Source: Defluviicoccus sp. (GTDB taxonomy: Bacteria; Pseudomonadota; Alphaproteobacteria; MPNO01). Taken from it: a DNA stretch of 61,263 bases. The stretch is from positions 1-61,263 of the forward strand of contig JAJDVM010000210.1 of the NCBI GenBank assembly GCA_022826125.1. Direction: 5' to 3'. Below are positions 1 through 7,143 of the stretch, piece by piece. The notes under the pieces were generated by a model. That model was not told the origin of the DNA, searched no databases, and saw nothing but the letters and a program-made list of their open reading frames with translations. Position numbers and translations under genes: made by a program. The first letter of the stretch is position 1. Each line of letters opens with the position of its first letter.

Positions 1-2
1 GG

Positions 3-227
3 CAGAGGATGCCGAAGATCTACTCCCGGGAGTTGGCGGAGCTGATCTTCGTGCATCCCTACTGCCGGATCGGCGACGTGGTCAAAGCGGATATCGCCAA
101 GCGCCAGACGGCCGCCGTCTACCTGAAAGCCCTTACGGCCGAAGGCCTCCTCGAGGAGATCAAGGCGGGACGCGAGAACCTGTACATCAACCCGCCGCTC
201 CTGGCGCTCCTGGCCGAGCGCGAGTGA
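3..227 (+). CDS. Fic family protein, C-terminal end (partial)
   Basis: The gene enters from the left edge; the reading frame is already open at base 3, so the Met at base 9 is internal rather than the start. The visible 74 residues match the C-terminal winged-helix tail of Fic/DOC proteins: a conserved HPYCRI segment, then IAKRQTA and YLKAL, ending in a hydrophobic NPPLLALL tail. Fic proteins AMPylate target proteins through an HPFx(D/E)GNGR core, which would lie upstream and cannot be checked here. The stop is followed by a convergent intergenic stretch carrying a hairpin repeat. Family assignment is confident; function beyond that is not visible. Confidence 0.75.
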   Translation, partial: QRMPKIYSRELAELIFVHPYCRIGDVVKADIAKRQTAAVYLKALTAEGLLEEIKAGRENLYINPPLLALLAERE

Positions 228-248
228 CTATGCGCGACCCGAGGCCTA

Positions 249-284
249 AGATGGCAACCGCCCCGGCTTTGCGGCCGGGACACA
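249..284. repeat. Dispersed intergenic repeat, copy 1 (hairpin)
   Basis: A 36-bp sequence recurs identically at 28688-28723. It contains a 6-bp stem (CCCGGC at 262-267, GCCGGG at 274-279) around TTTGCG. Similarity continues imperfectly on both sides: GCGACCCG and an AGGCCT-like block upstream, GGTG.GG.CGGT downstream. It lies between the convergent fic and 404-1435 genes. There is no U-tract, so it is more like a REP-type or transcription-end element than a classical terminator. Confidence 0.6.
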
Positions 285-403
285 TGGTGGGGACGGTGCT
301 GAGCTCCACGCCCGGCCGTCCGCCTCCAGCCGAACGGGAAACGCCCGCCGCGGCAATCGAGATCGGCACAGCCAGATTGCGGACTCGCTGGTCGATCGCT
401 CTT

Positions 404-1435
404 TCAGCCTCGGAATCGTATTGCCGGCCCCACGCCCCGAGGCGCTCGGTAGTCGGATCCTTCCGATAGGCTGGCTTTCGCGTGCGCATGGGTAACCGGT
501 ACATCCCAGCGCAAGAAGTGGGGATGCCGTGGCAGCCCAAACGATCCACCCGTCGGCGCTGCCTCGATGGCCCGTTGTTTTGCCGACAGGTGATTCTGGT
601 CCTCACCCCGCTCCGCCAGAATCGTAGCGGTCAAGCTGTCGGCGAACGCCAGCCGCACGAACAGCCCGTGGTCGGATTCCGGGTCTGCATTGTCGACCCG
701 GTCGATGAAGGGAATCGTGGACACAACCCGATATGGAGGTTTCCGCCAAGGAGGTGCGGCCTGGTTCTCCTTCGGATGCCAGGACAGGGCCATACGCGCC
801 TTGCCGTCGTTGTCGGTAAACACAAGATTCTTCGTTGGGAGCACGGCGGTCAGGTTCAGGAATTCGATGATGTGATCCAGCTTGAACACGATCGGTTCGC
901 CCGCCGGAAACCACTTGAGGACCTCGCACTTCTCAGCGGCACCGTTGTCAGCCACGGCGCCGTTCTTGAGGACATCGTTGCGAATCTTCTGCAGGTCTCC
1001 AAACACGCCCGTCTGCATCCCCATCGGCAGGCCGGCTTCCTTGCCTTCGTACGGCGGGCGCTTCCGGAACCGCTCCCAGGTTCCGGCAACCATGGCGACC
1101 CAGCCCCTGTACGCGAGCTGCGCCAGTCGACCCTCGCTCCCGATTTCTGATCGCAGGTCGTATATCTCGCCCATCTTCGTCGACATCAGCGCAAGCGATA
1201 TCCCGGGGGGCGCATGAGGGGCGCGCCAATCCTCCGTTCCGGCCGCCTGCTCGGCCATGCGCTCGACGGCTTCCAGCAGAAAGAAGAGTTGCTCCGTGTG
1301 CAGGAGCACGGGCTCAACAAAATCGCAGGCATATATCGTCCCCGTGGTTTGCGGGTCGAAGTGGTCTCCCTCGCGTTTCCTTGCATCCACGACCTGGACC
1401 GCGCCAAGCCCGAACAAGCCCTCCGGTGACGCCAT
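404..1435 (-). CDS. Hypothetical protein, possibly HEPN-like helical protein
   Basis: This encodes 343 residues. I placed the start at the ATG at 1435 because GAGGGGAG lies just upstream; the frame stays open further 5' but without coding character. The middle (about residues 60-160) is helical with a TWERFR segment and an IRNDVLKNG segment. The latter resembles the conserved Arg-Asn of HEPN-type proteins, but the His of the R-x4-6-H ribonuclease motif is replaced, so HEPN is only a suggestion. The C-terminal half looks alpha/beta. It sits downstream of, and on the same strand as, the nuclease at 1708-2940, with a 272-bp gap. No function is assigned. Its position beside fic, a nuclease and an integrase suggests an accessory or defence role. 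Confidence 0.55.
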   Translation of the reverse strand: MASPEGLFGLGAVQVVDARKREGDHFDPQTTGTIYACDFVEPVLLHTEQLFFLLEAVERMAEQAAGTEDWRAPHAPPGISLALMSTKMGEIYDLRSEIGSEGRLAQLAYRGWVAMVAGTWERFRKRPPYEGKEAGLPMGMQTGVFGDLQKIRNDVLKNGAVADNGAAEKCEVLKWFPAGEPIVFKLDHIIEFLNLTAVLPTKNLVFTDNDGKARMALSWHPKENQAAPPWRKPPYRVVSTIPFIDRVDNADPESDHGLFVRLAFADSLTATILAERGEDQNHLSAKQRAIEAAPTGGSFGLPRHPHFLRWDVPVTHAHAKASLSEGSDYRAPRGVGPAIRFRG

Positions 1436-1707
1436 AGTCGTCACTCCCCTCTTACAGATGGTTACACATGAACAACTGTCCGCTTCCGCGGTCGCCCGTA
1501 TAGTCCGGGTCGGCCGTTCCCTCCAGCCCGGCCCAGGCACGCGGGACCGGACAATTTGTGGGCCTAACTTTTCAATATCACGCATTGGATGTTGATAGAC
1601 CGATTGCACCGCTATACCTCGATGGACCGACGTCAGCCACCCGTGCGAAACGCGTTGAACCGGCCCACTCAGGCTTTCTCCCTGGATACCCGACCCAGTG
1701 CCTTTGT

Positions 1708-2940
1708 TCACTTCGGGATGCAAAATGCCTGCACGGCGAGATACAGGTCCCTGTCGGCATCGTTCTTCTGTCTGAACAAGTACCGGACATGCGTATCGCT
1801 GATCCTGTTCAACTTCCGCTTGAAGTTCGAATGCTCCGGCACAGAAGCTGCGATGCGGGACAAGGTCTTCGAAAAGTCGGCGTTCCTGCAGAATACGAGA
1901 AGTGACGCCTTCGTGTCCCTCCAGGTGAGGTACCCGAGAATCTGATCGATCGCCGCCAGCAGCGACTTCGGACCCGCCCAAAACTTGCATTCCGCAACGA
2001 AGACATTGCGCCCGTCTGCGCGTATCAAAATGTCCGTCTTGCCCTCGGCATTGAAGGTTTCTCCAGTTGCATTTCCTTCGTAATGCCCATTCAGGTTGAC
2101 CAAGATAATGTCTCGGACTTGTTCTTCCTTCATCTGCACGAACGTGCTTGGACTGCGCTCGATATTTCGAGACATATGGTCGATCACTGCGAGAATATAG
2201 TCATACTCGGAATCCGGCAATGCAGGTTCTGGCTTGAACGCCTCCCTCGGAGCAGGAGGCAATACAATCGGACGTTTTCTCCGAGTTACCGGAACGGCGC
2301 TGACGACGGCGGATTCCGCTCGCCTCTTCATTGGCAGGCCAAGCGCGCTTACCATGTTGGCCTGTTTCAGAAGGCGATCCTTGCGGTCACGAACACATTG
2401 TTCGGCCAGACTCGAAACGCGAGAATTCCAACCGGCACAGTCGTTCCTGATCCATTCCAGATGTTGTTCGATCTTCCCAACCGTAGCGTCGATCTCCTCG
2501 CGAGTCTGGTCGGCGTTCATTTCCACGCCTCGAAAGGATATCAGGACACTTGATCCGGAGACGCGGCCACGGGGAGGATTGAAGTTGAAAGTCGAAGCCT
2601 TGAACTCGAATAGGTCGCCGTCTCCCTCGAAGGGGATTGCGACCGTTACGAAGGAACCGGCAACGTGAAACGGTTGTCCTCGATCCCATATGTCGTATTC
2701 AAACCTGCCGCTCACATCGATTTTCGCCTCTCCTTCGCTCTCGATGTGCAGTTGATCGCGAAGAATTCGTGGTGCATCGAGCGTGTATTTCTCCACGAGA
2801 TAGCTCACCAAGTCCGATTCGCTTGAGGCCAGGATTCTATTTCGCTCCCAGCCTGCCACCTCTCGCTGGATGGCCGACTCGTAACCGCGAATCAGAGCGG
2901 AAAGGTCCTTTTCAAAAAAAAGCAGGTCATCTCTCGTCAT
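1708..2940 (-). CDS. PD-(D/E)XK restriction-endonuclease-like protein
   Basis: The protein has 410 residues. The C-terminal third carries a readable PD-(D/E)XK nuclease core: a helix with Glu-274, Asp-303 in GKTDILIR, the E-x-K pair Glu-317/Lys-319 in VAECKFW, and a following helix with Gln-333 in IDQILGYL. Family knowledge says such cores cleave DNA with Mg2+. The N-terminal 230 residues are unlike any domain I recognise: helical first, then a beta-rich part, then a basic linker near 205-230. No methyltransferase or helicase neighbour is visible, so it is not a standard restriction system. It may act with the 404-1435 gene downstream. Confidence 0.7.
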   Translation of the reverse strand: MTRDDLLFFEKDLSALIRGYESAIQREVAGWERNRILASSESDLVSYLVEKYTLDAPRILRDQLHIESEGEAKIDVSGRFEYDIWDRGQPFHVAGSFVTVAIPFEGDGDLFEFKASTFNFNPPRGRVSGSSVLISFRGVEMNADQTREEIDATVGKIEQHLEWIRNDCAGWNSRVSSLAEQCVRDRKDRLLKQANMVSALGLPMKRRAESAVVSAVPVTRRKRPIVLPPAPREAFKPEPALPDSEYDYILAVIDHMSRNIERSPSTFVQMKEEQVRDIILVNLNGHYEGNATGETFNAEGKTDILIRADGRNVFVAECKFWAGPKSLLAAIDQILGYLTWRDTKASLLVFCRNADFSKTLSRIAASVPEHSNFKRKLNRISDTHVRYLFRQKNDADRDLYLAVQAFCIPK

Positions 2941-3365
2941 GATACCGCACCACCCTCAGGCCATGAACCTAGCGGAGAGAGGCTGTGCCGAACCGCACGC
3001 CGCGCATGTCGCTGTCTACCCTTGTCATCGCATCCGACAAATGGCACGCGGCGCCCGACTTGCCAATCTCTCCGCTCGATCCCTGCTCAGCCGGGTCACC
3101 CGCTGAGCACCAATCCCCTTGGTCGTTATTGCGCCCCCGTGGGTGACCGTCGTATCGTTCCTGTCGCGCTGGGGCGACCGAGGCCAATGAGCCGCCCCTG
3201 CCGAGATGGCTTCCTGAGCCCACCGGCTTCACAAGCGATCCAGGTGGGACCCCGGCTTGATCCAGAGGATACCGCCTATCGCCGCCCGTCACCGTCCACA
3301 ATACCACTCTTCCTGATTCCCATGCGATTCCCAACATGCCTAAGCAGGGCTGGCCCCACAAACAA
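2941..3365. other. Gene-poor stretch between nuclease and att site
   Basis: No convincing coding sequence is seen on either strand. Open frames here, including one that runs into the tRNA remnant on the plus strand, have no recognisable family, start signal or coding bias. This is the flank just outside the tRNA-Met 3' half. Confidence 0.5.
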
Positions 3366-3400
3366 AAAGCCCTCGAAAACTCAATGTTTTCAAGGGCTTT
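3366..3400 (-). terminator. Rho-independent terminator of the tRNA-Met remnant
   Basis: The hairpin has an outer 8-bp arm (3366-3373 with 3393-3400), a C/A mismatch, an inner 6-bp arm (3375-3380 with 3386-3391) and a 5-nt loop. Read on the minus strand it is followed by TTTTTGTTT. It lies 3 bp beyond the CCA end of the tRNA 3' half, as expected for the native tRNA terminator. Confidence 0.8.
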
Positions 3401-3403
3401 CAG

Positions 3404-3450
3404 TGGTTGCGGGGGTAGGATTTGAACCTACGACCTTCAGGTTATGAGCC
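3404..3450 (-). tRNA. tRNA-Met (CAT) 3' half only; likely attachment site
   Basis: On the minus strand this runs from the CAT anticodon loop through the variable loop, an intact T arm (GGTTCAAATCC), the 3' acceptor strand and CCA. The bases to its right (3451-3682) do not supply a D arm or 5' acceptor strand, so the tRNA is truncated. A tyrosine recombinase begins 233 bp to the right. Tyrosine recombinases commonly integrate in tRNA 3' ends, so this is best read as the displaced att half of an integrated element lying to the right. I do not find a matching intact tRNA-Met in the rest of the window. Confidence 0.85.
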
Positions 3451-3682
3451 GGAATGTGGGGTATTTCTCCCAAAAGTGCCTACTCGGACCGTTGCAGGGC
3501 CAGTCGGTGCCTAACAGGTTATTATACAACGGTTTTTCAGGTTCTCCCTAGACAGTTTCAGCCTTGACACGGGGCCGGAGAAGACCTTAAATGGGCCACG
3601 TGGTGAAGTGAGATCGCTTACGGTATGCTTACGGTAGATTTCACCGCCATCGCTGTCAACCGCAGGCGGGAACCGGAAAAAC

Positions 3683-4861
3683 GTGGCAAGGCTCGAATAC
3701 AGGACCATCTCGCACCGCACCGTCCAGGCGTTGCCGGTAGGCGACAAGGACGCCGTCTACTGGGACCGCAAACTGCAGGGGTTCGGCGTGCGCGTGTATC
3801 CCTCCGGGTCCAAGGTGTACCTCGTCCAGACGCGGGCGGGCGGAAAGTCGAAGCGTATCGCGATCGGGCGCCACGGCGTCATCACCTCGGAACAGGCCCG
3901 CGCCAAGGCGACCCAGATGATCGCCCGCATCAAGGCCGGGGAAGACCCCAACCCCGAAGCCGCCAAGGCGGCGCCCACCGTCGCCGAGCTCGCCGAGCGG
4001 TATCTGACCGAGCATGTCGAGGTGCGGTGCAAGCCGAGGACGGTCGAGGCCTGCCGCTGGCTGGTGAAGAAGTTCGTGATCCCCGATCTTGGCAAGATGG
4101 CGATCGACGCGGTAGACCGGGAACACATCGCCGCCCTCCACCACAAGCACCGGGACACGCCCTACCAAGCGAACCGCATCCTCGAGGTGGTCAGAAAGAT
4201 GTTCAATCTCGCGGACGCGTGGGGTCTGCGCAAGGACGGCGCAAACCCCTGCCGCTTCGTGCAGAAGTACAAGGAGAAGAAGCGGGAGCGGTTCCTGACC
4301 GACGAGGAGTTCCACCGGCTGGGCCAGATCCTGAACGAGATCGAGGCTGACGGGTCGGAGACGCTCTCCGCCGTGACGGCGACCCGTCTGCTCATGCTGA
4401 CCGGCTGCCGGCTGAGTGAGATCCAAACGCTACGCTGGGAGGACGTGAACCTGGAGGCGGCCGAGATCAGGCTTCGCGACGCCAAGACCGGTGCGCGGAT
4501 GGTGCCGCTCTCCAGCGCGGCAGTGAGCGTCCTCTCCGCACTGCCCCGTCCGGAGGACAACCCCTGGGTGATCGTCGGCAAGAAGCCGGGCGCCCATCTG
4601 ACCGATCTTCAGCACCCCTGGCGCCGCATCCGCGCCCGCGCGGACCTCGATGACGTGCGAATCCATGACCTCCGTCACAGCTTCGCCTCCCGCGCCCTGG
4701 CCCTCGGCGAGAGCCTTCCGATGATCGGGAAGCTCCTCGGTCACACCCAGGTCCAAACCACCGCTCGGTACGCGCATCTGGCGAACGAATCCGTCAAGGC
4801 TTCCGGGTCGCGCGTCGGGGACAGCATTGGCGCTCACATAGCGCCGTCGGAGCCGGCATAG
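3683..4861 (+). CDS. Tyrosine recombinase / integrase (DUF4102-type N-terminus)
   Basis: This is a 392-residue site-specific recombinase starting at GTG 3683. Residues 10-90 form the Arm-type DNA-binding domain (GFGVRVYPSG, then a QARAKA segment). Residues 100-190 are the SAM-like core-binding domain, and 205-380 the catalytic domain. The catalytic set is complete: Arg-243 (TGCRLSEIQ), Lys-268, His-328 and Arg-331 (HDLRHSF), His-354 (LLGHTQ) and Tyr-363 (ARYAHL). Length is normal for the P4/tRNA-targeting class. It lies next to the tRNA-Met half and points into the island, as integrases of genomic islands do. It appears intact and therefore potentially active. Confidence 0.95.
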   Translation: MARLEYRTISHRTVQALPVGDKDAVYWDRKLQGFGVRVYPSGSKVYLVQTRAGGKSKRIAIGRHGVITSEQARAKATQMIARIKAGEDPNPEAAKAAPTVAELAERYLTEHVEVRCKPRTVEACRWLVKKFVIPDLGKMAIDAVDREHIAALHHKHRDTPYQANRILEVVRKMFNLADAWGLRKDGANPCRFVQKYKEKKRERFLTDEEFHRLGQILNEIEADGSETLSAVTATRLLMLTGCRLSEIQTLRWEDVNLEAAEIRLRDAKTGARMVPLSSAAVSVLSALPRPEDNPWVIVGKKPGAHLTDLQHPWRRIRARADLDDVRIHDLRHSFASRALALGESLPMIGKLLGHTQVQTTARYAHLANESVKASGSRVGDSIGAHIAPSEPA

Positions 4862-5070
4862 GCTGTTTACGGTAGACCTGTTTCGCTTGGCCTCCCGACT
4901 GAGGACCATCGTTGGCTAGGTCGACTGCGCCAATCCCAGACCGCTCGGGGCATGGATGTCAGGCGGCCCAGCCGCGAGGCCCGTACCGGCCTGTTTGCAA
5001 GAGTTTCACCAGATCACGCTATATCAGCAGACTGCTGAAAATGGCATCTGGCCGAAGTCCTCTTGCGTAA

Positions 5071-5106
5071 TTTCACCGAATATATTATTTTCACCGCATG
5101 GTGAAA
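5071..5106 (+). promoter_or_regulatory. Candidate AbiEi operator and promoter over the start codon
   Basis: TTTCACC occurs at 5071-5077 and again at 5089-5095. The second copy forms a perfect 7-bp inverted repeat with GGTGAAA at 5100-5106 (4-bp spacer) that spans the ATG at 5098. A further TTTCACC lies at 5004-5010. An AT-rich TATATTATT block (5081-5089) fits a -10 element, which would make the transcript nearly leaderless; no Shine-Dalgarno precedes the ATG. AbiEi antitoxins are known to autoregulate by binding repeats at their own promoter. Confidence 0.55.
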
Positions 5107-6204
5107 CCATACGACATAGAGAAGCCGGTGGACAGTGCGGCGGTGGACGCGGTGCGTGCCCTGCTTGAGCACGTCCCGAACATAGAGATCATCGGCGTTC
5201 GCGACGAGCAGCATCTCGAGTCCGGCCACCGGCTCGATACCAGAATCGATCTAGGGCACGATGGAAACCGCTATGCGCTCCTCATGGAGATCACGCCGAA
5301 CGGAGCGCCGCGCTTTGCCCGTTCCGCCGTCTATCAGCTTGAGAGCTGCATCGCGCATTTGCATCGATCCGAGCAACAGGACGACACCCGGCAGTTCATA
5401 CCGATGCTGGCGAGCCCCTACCTGTCTCCAGAGTCGCGCTCCATCTGCCTCGATCACAATGTCGCCTACATCGACCTCTACGGCAACGCCCGCCTTGCTT
5501 TCGGTCCCGTCTATATCGAGCGATCCGTCCCGGACAGACCGAAGTCGGAAGCCCGCGCTCAGCGGTCACTGTTCACTCCGAGGGCGGGCGCAATCCTGCG
5601 GGTTCTCCTGCGCGATCCGGCCCGCGCCTGGCGCGTCACGGATCTGGCCGAGGCAGCCAACGCCAGCCTGGGGCACGTGAGCAATGTCCGCAAGGCGCTG
5701 CTTGACCGGGAATGGGTCGAAATCCGGGACGACGGTCTCGTCCTCGCCCAGCCGGATGCGCTACTGAAGTCCTGGCGCGAGAACTACCGTCAACCCGCCG
5801 GCCACAACATGAGCGGATACACGGTTCTCCACGGGGACCAACTGCGCAATCGCCTGTCGGGAAGCCTGAACCCGGGACCGCAGCCTCCGCGCGCGATCTG
5901 CGCGTCAAACTCGGCCGCCGAGTGGATTGCGCCATACGTCCGAGGCGGCACGCAGAGCTTCTATGCAGACGAACCCGGGGCCCGGATACTACAAGAGGCG
6001 CTTCAACTGACCCATGCCGCACAGGGAGCCAACGTGATCCTGCATATCCCCAACGACGAGACCCTGTTCGAAGACGTCGTTGAGCCGGCACCGGGCATCT
6101 TCTGCGCCAATCCGGTCGTCACCTACCTCGATCTATGGAGCGGCAACGATCGGGACCGCGAGGCCGCCGATCATTTGGCCGCGAAGTGCTTTCCATGGTT
6201 GTGA
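5098..6204 (+). CDS. AbiEi-type antitoxin / transcriptional regulator (type IV TA)
   Basis: The protein has 368 residues. An N-terminal domain (about 1-150, with a VAYIDLYGNARLAF segment) is followed by a winged-helix domain around 160-215 (ILRVLLRDPARAWRVTDLAE, then ASLGHVSNVRKAL). A C-terminal domain follows, containing SNSAAEWIAPYV and VTYLDLW. This is the layout of long AbiEi antitoxins, which counter an AbiEii nucleotidyltransferase and repress their own promoter. The stop overlaps the next gene by 10 bp, so the two are translationally coupled. The ATG at 5098 sits inside an inverted repeat with no ribosome-binding site, which fits tight autoregulation or leaderless translation. Confidence 0.8.
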   Translation: MVKPYDIEKPVDSAAVDAVRALLEHVPNIEIIGVRDEQHLESGHRLDTRIDLGHDGNRYALLMEITPNGAPRFARSAVYQLESCIAHLHRSEQQDDTRQFIPMLASPYLSPESRSICLDHNVAYIDLYGNARLAFGPVYIERSVPDRPKSEARAQRSLFTPRAGAILRVLLRDPARAWRVTDLAEAANASLGHVSNVRKALLDREWVEIRDDGLVLAQPDALLKSWRENYRQPAGHNMSGYTVLHGDQLRNRLSGSLNPGPQPPRAICASNSAAEWIAPYVRGGTQSFYADEPGARILQEALQLTHAAQGANVILHIPNDETLFEDVVEPAPGIFCANPVVTYLDLWSGNDRDREAADHLAAKCFPWL

Positions 6205-7058
6205 GGGAACCCCAGGCCGCCGGCGACTACGACGACCGAACGACAGCGGCGGTCAAGTCGGTACTCATCGAGATCGGCCAGATCCTCGGCAGCTTCGAAG
6301 GCAAGTTCGCGATCATCGGCGGCGCCGTTCCCTGGCTGCTGCTGGGCGAGGCCGAGATGCCACACATCGGCACCGCAGACGTGGACCTCGGCCTCGATCC
6401 AGCCGCCCTGGACGACGGTGAGTACGCTCGGCTCGTCGAAGCCCTCCAGGAACACGGCTACCTTCAGCGGGACAATCTGAGGCGCTTCCAGCTTGTGCGC
6501 ACTGTCCCCGCCGGCGACGACGGACCCGACATCGACGTCGTCGTCGATTTCCTGATGCCGCGCGACGCCGAGATCACAAGGAATACATCGCCGCTTATCA
6601 GCCAGTTCGCCGTCCAGCGAGCCGACGGCGCGGACCTCGCGCTCCGGTTCTATCAAATGGTGGCCGTCGAGGGCCACATGCCCGACGGTGACCGCAACCG
6701 CGTCAGCATCGCGGTCGCATCGATCCCGGCCCTTCTGGCCATGAAGGGTTACGCCATCGCCAAGCGGCTGAAGCGCAAGGATGCCTACGACATCTACTAC
6801 TCCGTGAGAAACTTCCCGGACGGAATCGACGCCCTCGTCGAAGCAACCCGGCCGCTTCTCAATGTCGAGTCAGCCCTCCTGGGATACCGCTCGATCTCCG
6901 ACAAGTTTCGGAGTGTCGAGGATTTCGGGCCATCGAGCGTGCGAAGGTTCGTCGAGGGCTCCCGCCTGCTCGGGGACCGCACGGCAGATCAATGGCAGCA
7001 GGATGCCTTCGGACAGGTCGACGCCTGGCTGAAAGGGCTTGGCCTGAGGCAGCCATGA
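6195..7058 (+). CDS. AbiEii-type nucleotidyltransferase toxin
   Basis: The protein has 287 residues from the ATG at 6195, which overlaps the antitoxin stop. The nucleotidyltransferase signature is clear: IGGAVPWLL (Gly-42/43) then TADVDLGLD with Asp-62 and Asp-64 as metal ligands, followed by a third acidic strand in DIDVVVDFL. The KGYAIAKRLKRKDAYDIYY segment matches the conserved K-x-x-R-x-K-D-x-x-D block of the AbiEii/AbiGii family. Such toxins transfer nucleotides, with some members acting on tRNA, and cause reversible growth arrest or abortive infection. All key residues are present, so it should be active when released from AbiEi. Confidence 0.82.
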   Translation: MVVREPQAAGDYDDRTTAAVKSVLIEIGQILGSFEGKFAIIGGAVPWLLLGEAEMPHIGTADVDLGLDPAALDDGEYARLVEALQEHGYLQRDNLRRFQLVRTVPAGDDGPDIDVVVDFLMPRDAEITRNTSPLISQFAVQRADGADLALRFYQMVAVEGHMPDGDRNRVSIAVASIPALLAMKGYAIAKRLKRKDAYDIYYSVRNFPDGIDALVEATRPLLNVESALLGYRSISDKFRSVEDFGPSSVRRFVEGSRLLGDRTADQWQQDAFGQVDAWLKGLGLRQP

Positions 7059-7143
7059 CCGGAACCTCGAAAACAATGCAACTGATGACTCCTTCGCAAA
7101 CCCTTTGCAGCACGGCGCGACGAGATCATCGCGGGAGCCGTTC

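Noticed and set aside
1436..1990. Extension of the 404-1435 gene to 1990
   Set aside because: It would overlap the nuclease gene's 3' end in another frame, lacks coding character, and the ATG at 1435 has a strong ribosome site.
3022..3447. Plus-strand open frame ending in VAGVGFEPTTFRL
   Set aside because: The ending is the well-known spurious translation of the reverse strand of a tRNA 3' half; the frame has no coding signs upstream.
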